Shown: piece by piece, positions 34,723 to 44,067 of the stretch | Numbering within the stretch: position 1 is the first letter of the stretch | How the letters are laid out: each line of letters begins with the position of its first letter | Assembly: GCF_009707325.1 (NCBI RefSeq) | Contig: NZ_CP046103.1 | Coordinates: 2,708,012-2,772,011 of the forward strand | DNA length: 64,000 nucleotides | Source: Pseudomonas sp. IB20 | GTDB lineage: Bacteria > Pseudomonadota > Gammaproteobacteria > Pseudomonadales > Pseudomonadaceae | Direction: 5' to 3' | Translations under genes and position numbers: made by a program | Notes under the pieces: generated by a model | The model's database searches: none | What the model saw: only the letters and a program-made list of their open reading frames with translations | Told to the model about the DNA's origin: nothing

Positions 34723-36718
34723 ATGACCCCACTACGCTCCATTCAAACCCGCTACACCCTGTTTCTGGTGCTGTTCGTCCTGGTGCTATCAGTGTTAACC
34801 GTCGTGGGTATCGGCCAGTTGGTCGCCCCCCACGCTAAAACACACCGAAGAACAGGTGGTGCTCAACCGCATCGCCGAGGTGGCTGTGCAGATTCAGGGC
34901 GAACTCAACAAGGTTCAAGCCCAGCAACGCAGCATCACCCAAACCATCCCGCTGCTCGACAGTGACGCCATCGACAAGGTGCTGCCCGGCCTGGTGGATC
35001 AGTATGGCGAGCTGAAAGTCTTCGGCGGTGGCATCTGGCCGCTGCCCAACCAGCGCACGCCGGGGCGCAACAAACACAGCACGTTCTGGCACCGCGATGC
35101 CTCGGGCAAGCTGGCCGTGAATACCTTCTGGAACAGCGACGCCGCGCCCAATTACTACGACCAGAGCTGGTACAAAGGCGGCCTCGCCTCGCCGCGCGGC
35201 CAGTGCGCCTGGGCGGCTGCCTACAAAGACGACGCCAGCCAGGAACCGCGCACCAACTGCGCCATGGCGATTCAGCGTGACGGCGCGGCTTACGGCGTCG
35301 CCACCATCGATGTGACCCTGGGCTTTTTCAATGAGCTGGTGGCCAACAAGGAAAAAGACATCGGCGGCCAGATGCTGATCGTCGAAGGCGACGGCAAGAT
35401 CATCAGCAACAGCACGCGCATCAGCAGCCCAGTGGTGCTCAAGAACATCAGCGAACTGACCGGCACCTCGGCGTTTGCCGCCCAGGTCAGCAAGGCCCTC
35501 GCCCATCGCGACCAGGCGCTGCAGCGCAGTGAATTCGACAACCAGGGCGTGTCCAGCACCTTTTACATGCGCCCGATCGAGGGCACGCCGTGGTTCCTCG
35601 CCACCGCCCTGCCTACCTCGCTGATCACCGCCCAGCGTGATGATGTACTCGGTAGCTTGGCGCTGCTGCAAATCCCGATGGTGTTGCTGCTGGTACTGCT
35701 GGCGTTCTTTGCGATTCGCCAACTGGTGCAACGCATGAAGTCGCTGCGCACCAATATCGACGCGCTGTCTGCCGGCGATGCCGACCTGACGAAGCGCATC
35801 ACCATCCGTGCCGAAGATGAAATGGGCGCCATCGGCCACTCGGTGAACCGCTTTATCATCTACCTGCAAAACATGATCGGCGAAGTCACTCAGGCCACGG
35901 GCGCCATGGCCTCGGGGCTTGAGCAATTGCAGCAGACTTCGGAGCACACTAACCAGATTCTGGTACGGCACGCCTCGGAGACCGATCAGACGGTCACGGC
36001 CATCACCGAAATGAGCTCCACCGCCGACACCGTCGCGCAAAACGCCGCTGAAACCGCGTCGTTCACCCAACGCGCCAACGAACACGCCGACCGCTCCCGT
36101 GTGGTGGTGGGTGAAGCCTCCACCAGCGTCACCGCCCTGATCGGCGAAGTCGCCAGCGCTACCCATACCGTGGAAAACATGCGCCAGGACGCCGCGCGTA
36201 TCACTGAAACCCTCGGCGTGATCGGCGCGATTGCCGGCCAGACCAACCTCTTGGCACTCAACGCCGCGATTGAAGCGGCGCGCGCTGGCGAGCAAGGCCG
36301 TGGGTTTGCGGTGGTGGCCGACGAAGTCCGAGCGCTGGCCGCACGCACCCAGGCCAGCACCTCGCAGATCAACGAGATGTTGGCGCGCCTGACCACCGGT
36401 GTGAGTTCGTCGGTAACGGCGATGGAAAACACCCAGGCCAGTTGCCAATCGGCGGCGGATGCCACGGCACGCGTCAACACCGGTTTGGATGAGATGGCCG
36501 GCTCGGTCAGCCATATCAACAACCTCAGCACCCAGATCGCTACCGCCGCCGAGCAGCAAAGCGCGGTAACCGAGGAGATCAACCGCAGCATGGTGCAGAT
36601 CCGACATATGGTTGAAGAGCTGGTGGAAAGTGGCCATGCCACTGAAACCAATACGCAAAGCCTGCTGGATGCCAATGGCCGGGTGATTGCGTTGATGAGC
36701 CGTTTCAAGGTTCGCTGA
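34723..36718 (+). pseudogene. Methyl-accepting chemotaxis protein with +1 frameshift
   Basis: An intact gene would encode about 664 residues: a first membrane segment ([22 protein letters not shown]), a dCache-type periplasmic sensor ([23 protein letters not shown]), a second membrane segment ([18 protein letters not shown]), a HAMP domain and the signalling hairpin ([20 protein letters not shown]). The frame breaks in a run of six C (34826-34831): five C give [19 protein letters not shown] and restore it. The downstream portion could restart at 34856 but would lack the first anchor. Probably a homopolymer error or a recent mutation; all other family features are intact. The dCache motif resembles amino-acid/amine receptors. 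Confidence 0.85.
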
Positions 36719-36731
36719 TAAATGAGTGAAA

Positions 36732-36756
36732 CACTCCCGTGCAAACCACGGGAGTG
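36732..36756 (+). terminator. Hairpin after chemoreceptor gene
   Basis: CACTCCCGTG (36732-36741) pairs with CACGGGAGTG (36747-36756), ten pairs over a five-base loop. No long T run follows. Confidence 0.6.
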
Positions 36757-36808
36757 GGACTATTCTGACAGCTCCCAGTGCGAGATCTCGCCACACAGGA
36801 GGTGTGTC

Positions 36809-37267
36809 ATGCACGCTGCTGATCATTCTGTCCGCATGGAGCGGATCAGCCAGGAACGCTTCATCCAAGCCCCGATCGAAGTCGTCTACGACTACGTGAC
36901 CCAGCCCGACCGCTGGCACGAGTGGCACCCTACCTCCCTGAGTGCCGACACCGGCACCACCGGTTCACTGCCGGTCGGCACCCGTTTTACCGAAGTCATC
37001 GACCTGCTGGGCGTGCGCGTGCCCATGAGCTACCGCGTGCAGATCGCCCGCCGCCCGAGTGAATTCAAAACCGTGTTTACCTCCCTCGCGGTGGACGGTT
37101 CTATTGAGTACTTCTTGCAAGCCCATCGCGGCGGAACGCTGTTCAAACGCGTGCTGACCTACGAAACCGAGTTGCAGCTCGCCACCTTGCATGAGCGCAT
37201 GGCCGAGCTTTCTGCTATCGCGCTGGACCAGCTCAAGCAGCGGTTGGAAAACGCAGCCGTCGTATAA
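36809..37267 (+). CDS. SRPBCC family protein (polyketide-cyclase-like fold)
   Basis: This 152-residue protein has the START/SRPBCC pattern: SQERFIQAPIEVVYDYVTQPDRWHEWHPTS, GTRFTEVIDLLG, and a long C-terminal helix (HERMAELSAIALDQLKQRLEN). Such proteins bind hydrophobic ligands in a cavity. The ATG at 36809 follows AGGAGG; the earlier in-frame start at 36722 falls before a hairpin and is unlikely. It stands apart from its neighbours. Confidence 0.82.
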   Translation: MHAADHSVRMERISQERFIQAPIEVVYDYVTQPDRWHEWHPTSLSADTGTTGSLPVGTRFTEVIDLLGVRVPMSYRVQIARRPSEFKTVFTSLAVDGSIEYFLQAHRGGTLFKRVLTYETELQLATLHERMAELSAIALDQLKQRLENAAVV

Positions 37268-37334
37268 TCTTGAAACATTAACGTCGCCCGGGACGCCGTC
37301 ATGATCGCCGCCATTCCTGCTCACGAGACACGCT

Positions 37335-37781
37335 ATGAAAACCCCCGTGCGACTGGCGCTGCTGTGCGCCCTGCTCACCTCCACCCTGGCCCAGGCGGCC
37401 GACCTGATCCCAATCGACGTGCACCGCGACGCCAACTGCGGCTGCTGCAAAAAGTGGATCAGCCACCTGGAAAGCAACGGCTTCAAGGTCAACGACCATG
37501 TGGAAGCCGACATGAGCGCGGTTAAACAACGCCTGGGCGTGGCGCCGCGCCTGGGCTCGTGCCATACCGCCGTGATCGACGGCAAGTTCGTCGAAGGCCA
37601 TGTGCCCGCCGAGCAGGTAATGGCCCTGCGCAAGCGTGACGACTTGCTCGGCATTGCCGCCCCGGGCATGCCCATGGGTTCACCGGGCATGGAAATGGAC
37701 GGTATGAGCGACGCTTATCAGGTCATCGGCCTGACCCGTGAGGGTAAAGACGTGGTGGTGGCCGACTACCCGGCTCGTTGA
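37335..37781 (+). CDS. DUF411 periplasmic metal-binding protein
   Basis: This 148-residue protein has a Sec signal peptide (LALLCALLTSTLAQA) and DUF411 core HRDANCGCCKKWISHLESNGF with a CxCC metal site. It continues with LGSCHTAVIDGKFVEGHVPAEQV and a Met-rich MPMGSPGMEMDGM stretch suggesting copper. DUF411 proteins are often linked to copper resistance. The next gene starts four bases on. Confidence 0.85.
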   Translation: MKTPVRLALLCALLTSTLAQAADLIPIDVHRDANCGCCKKWISHLESNGFKVNDHVEADMSAVKQRLGVAPRLGSCHTAVIDGKFVEGHVPAEQVMALRKRDDLLGIAAPGMPMGSPGMEMDGMSDAYQVIGLTREGKDVVVADYPAR

Positions 37782-37784
37782 TTG

Positions 37785-38225
37785 ATGCTCGCGGGTTACC
37801 TGGGCCTATTCTTCGCCGCCTTCGGTGCTGCAACGCTGTTGCCGATGCAATCGGAGGCAGTGCTGGTGGGCCTGTTGATCAGCGGGCATTACAGCCTGTG
37901 GGTGCTGCTCACGATCGCCACCGTCGGCAACGTGCTGGGCTCGGTGGTTAATTGGTGGCTGGGGCGTTCTGTTGAGCGCTTCAAGGCGCGGCGCTGGTTC
38001 CCCGTCAGCCCCCGGCACCTGGAAAAGGCTAGCCGGCACTATCAACGCTGGGGGCACTGGTCACTGTTGCTTAGTTGGGTGCCCATTATCGGCGACCCGC
38101 TGACCTTGGTGGCCGGGGTGATGCGCGAGCCGTTCTGGCGTTTTCTGCTGCTGGTCAGTGTTGCAAAAGGCGCCCGATACGCGGTGCTGGCGGTGCTGAC
38201 GCTGAGCCAGCTCGCCTCTTCATAA
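37785..38225 (+). CDS. VTT-domain (YqaA/DedA-like) membrane protein
   Basis: This 146-residue inner-membrane protein shows the YqaA layout: LAGYLGLFFAAFGAATLLPMQSEAVLVGLLISG, VGNVLGSVVNWWLGRSVERF, and SWVPIIGDPLTLVAGVMREPFWRFLLLVS. The GN..GS..NWWLGR and PIIGDPLT motifs are conserved in this VTT family, linked to membrane homeostasis and lipid scrambling. It starts three bases after the DUF411 gene, so the two probably form an operon. Confidence 0.85.
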   Translation: MLAGYLGLFFAAFGAATLLPMQSEAVLVGLLISGHYSLWVLLTIATVGNVLGSVVNWWLGRSVERFKARRWFPVSPRHLEKASRHYQRWGHWSLLLSWVPIIGDPLTLVAGVMREPFWRFLLLVSVAKGARYAVLAVLTLSQLASS

Positions 38226-38334
38226 CGGCTGACCGTTGGTCGCCACTGTAGCCGACGCATTGCCGCGCCCCGTTAATCCTCGCTTAATCCCCCCGCCACA
38301 GCATCCGGACACTGTTGCCTCCGGAGCCTGACCC

Positions 38335-39334
38335 ATGACGCTGATCCGTTCACTGTGCGCCGCCAGCCTGCTGCTCGGCAGCGCCCTTGCGGTCTTTGCG
38401 GCCACCGAAGGCCCGGCCTACGGCCCTGAGCTGCAAGGCTTCCAGTACCCCTACCCGGTCGAGCACTTCAACTTCCAGTCCCAAGGCAAAACCCTGCAGA
38501 TGGGTTATATGGATGTGCCCGCCAAGGGCAAGGCCAACGGACGCAGCGTGGTGCTGATGCACGGCAAGAACTTCTGTGGCGCTACCTGGGACGCGTCGAT
38601 AAAAGCCTTGAGCGACGCCGGTTACCGCGTGATCGCGCCGACCAATCGGTTCTGACCTCCAGCAACCGAACTACAATACAGCTTCCAGCAACTGGCTAAC
38701 ACCACAACTGCTGGATAAACTCGGCATTCAAAAAGCCACCCTGGTCGGCCACTCCACCGGCGGCATGCTCGCCACCCGCTACGCGCTGCTGTACCCGGCG
38801 CAAACCGAGCAACTGGCGCTGGTCAACCCGATCGGCCTGGAAGACTGGAAAGCTTTGGGCGTGCCCTATCGCAGCGTCGACCAATGGTATGAACGCGAGC
38901 TGAAACTCAGCGCCGAAGGCATCCGCCAGTACGAACTTAACACCTATTACGTCGGGCGCTGGAAGCCCGAGTACGACCGCTGGGTCGACATGCTCGCCGG
39001 CCTGAATAAAGGCCCGGGGCACACCCAGGTCGCCTGGAACTCGGCGCTGATTTACGACATGATCTTCACCCAGCCGGTGTACTACGAGTTCAAGGATGTG
39101 CAGATGCCCACCTTGCTGCTGATCGGCACGTCCGACACCACCGCCATCGGCAGCGATATTGCGCCGCCTGCGGTCAAGGCCAAGCTCGGTCATTACGACG
39201 TGCTGGGTAAGCAAGTGGCCAAGCTGATCCCCCATGCAACCCTGGTGGAATTCCCAGGGCTTGGGCATGCACCGCAGATGGAGGAACCGGCTCAGTTCAA
39301 TAAAGCCCTGCTAAAGGGCTTGAACGCCCTGTAA
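38335..39334 (+). pseudogene. Alpha/beta hydrolase broken by clustered indels
   Basis: Part 1 (38335-38655) has a signal peptide (LCAASLLLGSALAVFA) and VVLMHGKNFCGATWDASIKALSDAGYRVIAP, the oxyanion-hole region. Part 2, open from about 38711 in another frame, has LVGHSTGGMLATRYAL with the nucleophile Ser and PGLGHAPQMEEPAQFN with the catalytic His. Between them (38640-38710) the sequence looks like the normal coding sequence with several single-base losses: ACCAATCGGTTCTGACC where a DQIGFCTSS-like stretch would be expected. The hydrolase would be a secreted lipase/esterase-like enzyme of about 335 residues. It is either a base-calling artifact or a decayed gene. Confidence 0.75.
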
Positions 39335-39360
39335 TCCAACTTTATTCGAGGTACTCGTGA

Positions 39361-40314
39361 ATGTCGGTACAGATCGCAGTCATTGATGATTGGCAGAATG
39401 TGGCCAGTGGCGTGGTGGATTGGTCGGCCTTGGACGCGGCGGGCCAAGTGCACTTCCTGCACGATTACCCGGCGGATACCGCGGTGATGATCGAGCGGTT
39501 AAAGGCTTTCGAGGTCATTTGCGTGATGCGCGAGCGCACAACCTTCGACAAAGCCCTGCTGCAAGGCTTGCCCAAGCTCAAGCTGCTGGTGACCGGGGGC
39601 ATGCGCAATGCGGCCATCGACATTCCGGCCGCCAAGGCCCTCGGCATTCAGGTCTGCGGCACTGACAGCTATAAACACGCGGCGCCGGAATTGACTTGGG
39701 CGCTGATCATGGCGTGCACCCGTAACCTGCTGCAGGAAGCCAATGCCCTGAGGGGCGGCGGATGGCAGGTTGGCCTGGGTGGCGACCTGTACGGCAAGAC
39801 CTTGGGGATTCTCGGGTTGGGCAGCATTGGCCAGAAAGTCGCGCAGTTCGCCCAGGTTTTCGGCATGCGCGTGATTGCCTGGAGCGAAAACCTCACGCCG
39901 CAGCGTGCGGCTGAGGCGGGCGTGACCTGGGTCAGCAAGCGCCAATTGTTTGAACAGGCCGATATCCTCACCGTGCACCTGGTGCTCAGCGATCGCAGCC
40001 GTGGGCTGGTGGATGCCGAAGCGCTGGGCTGGATGAAGCCGACTGCGCGCTTGGTGAATACCGCGCGCGGGCCGATTGTGGATGAGCAGGCGCTGGTCGC
40101 TGCGTTGGTCGCCGGGCGCTTGGCCGGGGCGGCGCTGGACGTTTATAGCGAAGAGCCACTGCCGGTTGATCATCCGTTCCGGCGCCTGCCCACTGTGTTG
40201 GCCACGCCGCATGTGGGGTATGTGAGCGAGCAGAATTACCGGCAGTTCTACCAGCAGATGATTGAAAATATTCAGGCTTGGGCCAGCGGCACGCCCGTTC
40301 GCGTGCTCGACTGA
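39361..40314 (+). CDS. D-2-hydroxyacid dehydrogenase family protein
   Basis: This 317-residue NAD(P)-dependent oxidoreductase has the Rossmann motif LGILGLGSIGQ, active-site Arg in NTARGPIVDE, a Glu in the AALDVYSEEPL loop and the catalytic His in ATPHVGYV. The N-terminal part (IAVIDDWQNVASG) matches the SerA/PdxB-like group. The ATG at 39361 lies 26 bases after the hydrolase stop. Its natural 2-hydroxyacid is unknown. Confidence 0.9.
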   Translation: MSVQIAVIDDWQNVASGVVDWSALDAAGQVHFLHDYPADTAVMIERLKAFEVICVMRERTTFDKALLQGLPKLKLLVTGGMRNAAIDIPAAKALGIQVCGTDSYKHAAPELTWALIMACTRNLLQEANALRGGGWQVGLGGDLYGKTLGILGLGSIGQKVAQFAQVFGMRVIAWSENLTPQRAAEAGVTWVSKRQLFEQADILTVHLVLSDRSRGLVDAEALGWMKPTARLVNTARGPIVDEQALVAALVAGRLAGAALDVYSEEPLPVDHPFRRLPTVLATPHVGYVSEQNYRQFYQQMIENIQAWASGTPVRVLD

Positions 40315-40332
40315 TCCTGCTTCGCACCATTT

Positions 40333-40373
40333 TGTGGCGAGCAGGCTGCCGCGGGGCAAGCCCACTCGCCACA
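40333..40373. repeat. REP-like inverted repeat
   Basis: TGTGGCGAG (40333-40341) pairs with CTCGCCACA (40365-40373), with an intervening GCAGGCTGCCGCGGGGCAAG. This resembles Pseudomonas REP units and lies just after the dehydrogenase stop. Confidence 0.7.
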
Positions 40374-40736
40374 GCATTACTCTCCTCGCCTAATAACCAG
40401 TCCATCTCCCGTTACAAGTTTTTTGTCCTACAAAATTCCCACATAAACCATACAGGCTCTGGGATCTGTCCTAGACTCATGACCGATGGGTCCGTTCCAA
40501 AACAAAAACCCCGCAAAAAATCGAAACTTTCCAACTCTGCCATAGGTCCAGTTTTTAAGGGAGGCGAGTGCACGCGGTTCACGCCAAATGCCCGTTCATC
40601 CACTCTTTTTAGGCTAATCGTGCAACTGGCATACGCCTTGCCAGTTTGTACAGTGCTTGTGCGCCTGGCCGCAGGATGCGGTCATCGGAGCTAATGGCAG
40701 CGAGCCATTAGCCAACCAAATATGTGGGAGAGAGCT
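40374..40736. other. Long upstream region of glgA
   Basis: This interval after the REP unit separates the dehydrogenase from glgA and is AT-richer than its surroundings. It holds a purine-rich GGGAGGCGAG, a TGGCAT-N5-TTGCC at 40627-40642 that has GG-N10-GC spacing as in sigma54 promoters (also an inverted repeat), and no convincing gene. It probably carries glgA regulation. Confidence 0.4.
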
Positions 40737-42290
40737 ATGATCAGTGCTGCAGTAGATACTCAGGGAGAGCGTTTTAGTCAGCCGGCTGGGGGGCCAACAT
40801 CTTTGGCCGACCTGCCCAACACTGTGCGGCCGATCGTGAGTAACCCCAATCGAAAGAAAGTCTTGTTCGTCACTTCCGAGTTCGCCGACTTGGTGAAAAC
40901 CGGTGGTTTGGGCGACGTGTCCGCTGCCCTGCCCCGTGCCATGGCCCACTTGCATGATGTGCGCGTGCTGATCCCGGGTTACCCGCAGGTGATGGAAAGC
41001 GACAACCCCATCCACATCATCGGCGAACTGGGCGGCCACGCGGCGCTGCCGCCGTGCAAGATCGGGCGCATGGACCTCAAGGATGGCCTGGTCATCTATG
41101 TACTGATCTGCCCCGAGCTCTATGAGCGCGAAGGCACGCCCTACGGCGCCAACAACGGCCGCGACTGGCCGGACAACCATATTCGCTTCGCCCGCCTGGG
41201 CCTGGCCGCCGCCGACATGGCCGCCAACCTCGCGCAGATCCACTGGTGCCCGGACCTGGTGCACGCCCACGACTGGCCTGCCGGCCTGGCCCCGGCCTAT
41301 ATGCATTGGCGTGGTTCACGCACCCCAACCTTGTTCACCATTCATAACCTCGCCTATCAAGGCGTGGTCAGCTTGGCGTCCACGCCGGAGCTGGGCATTC
41401 CGCCGCATGCCTTGCAACAAGAAGGCATGGAGTTCTACGGCAAGATGTCGTTCCTCAAGGCCGGCATGGCGTATTCCAGCCATATCACCACGGTGAGCGC
41501 CACGTACGCCCAGGAAATCACCACCCCGGAATTCGGCTGCGGCCTTGATGGCTTCCTCGCCAGCAAGACCCAGCAAGGCCTGCTCAGTGGTATTCCCAAC
41601 GGCATCGACGAAAGCTGGGAAACCTCCACCGACGCTCACCTGACCCACAACTTCAACATCGGTGACTGGGACGGCAAGGCCGTCAACGCTGCCCATGTAC
41701 GCGAGCTGTTCGGCCTGCACGAATCCACTGGGCCACTGTTCGCCGTGGTCTCGCGCCTGGTGTATCAAAAGGGCCTGGACCTGACCGAAGCAGTCAGCAG
41801 CTTTATCGTCGAAAACGGCGGCCAGATCGCGATTATCGGTCGCGGCGAGCCGGAAGAAGAACACGCCATGCGTGAACTGGCCCTGCGCTTCCCCGGCCAA
41901 GTCGGCGTGCGCATCGGCTTTAATGAAACCGACGCCCGGCGCATGTTCGCCGGCAGCGACTTCCTGTTGATGCCTTCGCGCTATGAGCCGTGCGGCCTGA
42001 GCCAGATGTACGCGCAGCGCTTCGGCTCGTTGCCGGTGGCGCGTAATACCGGCGGCCTGGCGGACACCATTGAAAATGGCGTCACCGGCTTCCTGTTCAA
42101 TGAATCCACCGTAGAGAGCTACGAAGAGGCGCTGAGCCGCGCGTTCCGCGTGTTTGCCAACAAAGGCCTGCTCAACGCCATGCGCAGCCGCTCCATGACC
42201 CAGCCATTCAACTGGTGCCAGGCGGTGGAACCCTACGCCGAGCTGTACGAACAGTTAGTGGCTAAGGCACTGGGGAAATCAACTAAATAG
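40737..42290 (+). CDS. glgA: Glycogen synthase (ADP-glucose type)
   Basis: This 517-residue cytoplasmic GT5 enzyme transfers glucose from ADP-glucose to growing glucan. The nucleotide-sugar loop KTGGLGD lies at 54-60. HAHDWPAGLAP, the mid-protein FTIHNLAYQG, and C-terminal PSRYEPCGLSQMYAQRFGSLPVARNTGGLADT with the catalytic Glu are intact. The ATG at 40737 follows GGGAGAGAGCT. It heads the order glgA-treZ-malQ-treY-DUF2934-glgX, a Pseudomonas glycogen/trehalose operon. Confidence 0.96.
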   Translation: MISAAVDTQGERFSQPAGGPTSLADLPNTVRPIVSNPNRKKVLFVTSEFADLVKTGGLGDVSAALPRAMAHLHDVRVLIPGYPQVMESDNPIHIIGELGGHAALPPCKIGRMDLKDGLVIYVLICPELYEREGTPYGANNGRDWPDNHIRFARLGLAAADMAANLAQIHWCPDLVHAHDWPAGLAPAYMHWRGSRTPTLFTIHNLAYQGVVSLASTPELGIPPHALQQEGMEFYGKMSFLKAGMAYSSHITTVSATYAQEITTPEFGCGLDGFLASKTQQGLLSGIPNGIDESWETSTDAHLTHNFNIGDWDGKAVNAAHVRELFGLHESTGPLFAVVSRLVYQKGLDLTEAVSSFIVENGGQIAIIGRGEPEEEHAMRELALRFPGQVGVRIGFNETDARRMFAGSDFLLMPSRYEPCGLSQMYAQRFGSLPVARNTGGLADTIENGVTGFLFNESTVESYEEALSRAFRVFANKGLLNAMRSRSMTQPFNWCQAVEPYAELYEQLVAKALGKSTK

Positions 42291-42321
42291 CCACATAAAA
42301 AACCAAGGGAGGGCTTCATAG

Positions 42322-44067
42322 ATGCCGTCACGGACTCTGGAAACCTGGCCCCACGGCGCAATCATGCTGGACGCGCAACACACGCGTTTTGCCTTGTGGG
42401 CGCCAGACGCGTTATATGTCAGCGTTGAATTGCAAGACGGTAAGTCGATTGCCATGCTGCCTCAGGCAGCCGGCTGGTTTAAGGTAGAAATACAGTGCCC
42501 GGCGGGCACGCGCTACCGCTACAACATCGACGGCGAAACCGATGTACCCGACCCAGCGTCCAGGGCCCAGGCCTTGGACGTGCATGGTTGGAGCGTGGTC
42601 GTTGACCCGCTCGCCTATCAGTGGCGGCACTGCCACTGGCAGGGTCGCCCGTGGCACGAAGCGGTGATCTACGAACTGCATGTAGGTGCCCTGGGCGGCT
42701 ACGCAGCGGTTGAAAAACAGCTGCCACGCTTGGCCGAACTGGGCGTTACCGCGATTGAATTGATGCCTTTGGCGCAATTTCCCGGCGAACGCAATTGGGG
42801 TTACGACGGGGTCCTGCCCTACGCGCCCCACTCTTGCTACGGCTCCCCCGAACAACTCAAAGCCCTGATCGACAGCGCCCACGAGCACGGCCTCGCGGTG
42901 ATCCTCGACGTGGTCTACAACCACTTCGGCCCCGACGGCAATTACCTGGGCCAATACGCCAAGGGCTTCTTTCAAGAGGACGTACACACGCCGTGGGGCG
43001 CCGGGATTGATTTTGAACGGCGCGAGGTGCGCGACTTCTTCCTCGACAATGCACTGATGTGGTTACTCGAATACCGCTTCGACGGCCTGCGCCTGGATGC
43101 GGTGCACGCCATCGACAATCCCTGCTTTCTCATAGAGCTGGCACAACGCGTGCGCCAACAGGTGGACGTCGGCCGGCATGTCTGGCTGGTGCTGGAAAAC
43201 GAACTGAACCAGGCCAGCCTGTTGAAGCACGACTTCGATGGGCAGTGGAACGATGACTTCCATAACGTCCTCCACGTGCTGCTGACCGGCGAAACCGACG
43301 CCTATTACAGCGACTTCGCCGAAAACCCTACCGACAAACTCGCGCGCTGCCTGGGCGAAGGGTTTATCTATCAGGGCCACACCACCCGCCATGGCCACGC
43401 ACGCGGCGAACCCAGCGCGGACCTGCCACCGAGCGCCTTTGTGGCGTTTTTGCAGAACCACGACCAGATCGGCAACCGCGCCTTGGGTGAACGCCTGCAT
43501 CAGCTTTGCTCGCCCCAGGCACTCAAGGCCGCCACCGCGTTACTGCTGCTGTCACCGATGATCCCGCTGATGTTCATGGGCGATGAAGTCAACGCCGACG
43601 AGCCGTTCCTGTTTTTCACCGACCACCACGGCGAGCTGGCCGAAGCCGTGCGCGAAGGCCGGCGCAACGAGTTCGCCGATTTTGCTGCGTTCAAAGACCC
43701 TGAACGGCGCGAACACATCCCCGATCCGAACGCCCTGCCGACCTTCCTGCAATCGGCGCCCAGCTTTACCGAGAACGAACACAGCCAGTTTTACCGCCAC
43801 CTACTGAGCCTGCGTCACCTGCATATCGTGCCGCATTTACCCGCCAGCAGAGCCCTGGGCGCGCAGGTGCTGGCTGACGGCGCCGTCACCGCGCGCTGGC
43901 GCCTGGGCAACGGCAGTGTGTTGCAGATCGACGTGAACCTGAGCGCTGAACCGCTGGATCATCCGGCCCCGCCGCATCTGATATTCGAAACGCCTGCCAC
44001 GGATGAGGCGCACCTCGCGCCGTTCAGTGCACGCGTCGCCCTATTCCCTGTTGGAGAGCACCCTTGA
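42322..44067 (+). CDS. treZ: Malto-oligosyltrehalose trehalohydrolase
   Basis: This 581-residue GH13 enzyme releases trehalose from maltooligosyl-trehalose made by TreY. An N-terminal CBM48-like domain (FALWAPDALYVSVEL) is followed by the catalytic barrel: ILDVVYNHFGPDGNYLG, the nucleophile in FDGLRLDAVHAI, the acid/base in LENELNQ and the transition-state Asp in QNHDQIGNRALG. It starts 31 bases after glgA. Its stop overlaps the TTG start of malQ by four bases. Confidence 0.95.
   Translation: MPSRTLETWPHGAIMLDAQHTRFALWAPDALYVSVELQDGKSIAMLPQAAGWFKVEIQCPAGTRYRYNIDGETDVPDPASRAQALDVHGWSVVVDPLAYQWRHCHWQGRPWHEAVIYELHVGALGGYAAVEKQLPRLAELGVTAIELMPLAQFPGERNWGYDGVLPYAPHSCYGSPEQLKALIDSAHEHGLAVILDVVYNHFGPDGNYLGQYAKGFFQEDVHTPWGAGIDFERREVRDFFLDNALMWLLEYRFDGLRLDAVHAIDNPCFLIELAQRVRQQVDVGRHVWLVLENELNQASLLKHDFDGQWNDDFHNVLHVLLTGETDAYYSDFAENPTDKLARCLGEGFIYQGHTTRHGHARGEPSADLPPSAFVAFLQNHDQIGNRALGERLHQLCSPQALKAATALLLLSPMIPLMFMGDEVNADEPFLFFTDHHGELAEAVREGRRNEFADFAAFKDPERREHIPDPNALPTFLQSAPSFTENEHSQFYRHLLSLRHLHIVPHLPASRALGAQVLADGAVTARWRLGNGSVLQIDVNLSAEPLDHPAPPHLIFETPATDEAHLAPFSARVALFPVGEHP

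Noticed and set aside
34835..36928. 697-codon open frame on the minus strand
   Set aside because: It is the antisense of the chemoreceptor gene; composition is His/Gly/Arg/Gln-rich and no ribosome site or family motif is present.
40627..40642. sigma54 promoter before glgA
   Set aside because: GG-N10-GC spacing is present, but the sequence is also a simple inverted repeat and the rest of the consensus is weak. Kept only as a remark.
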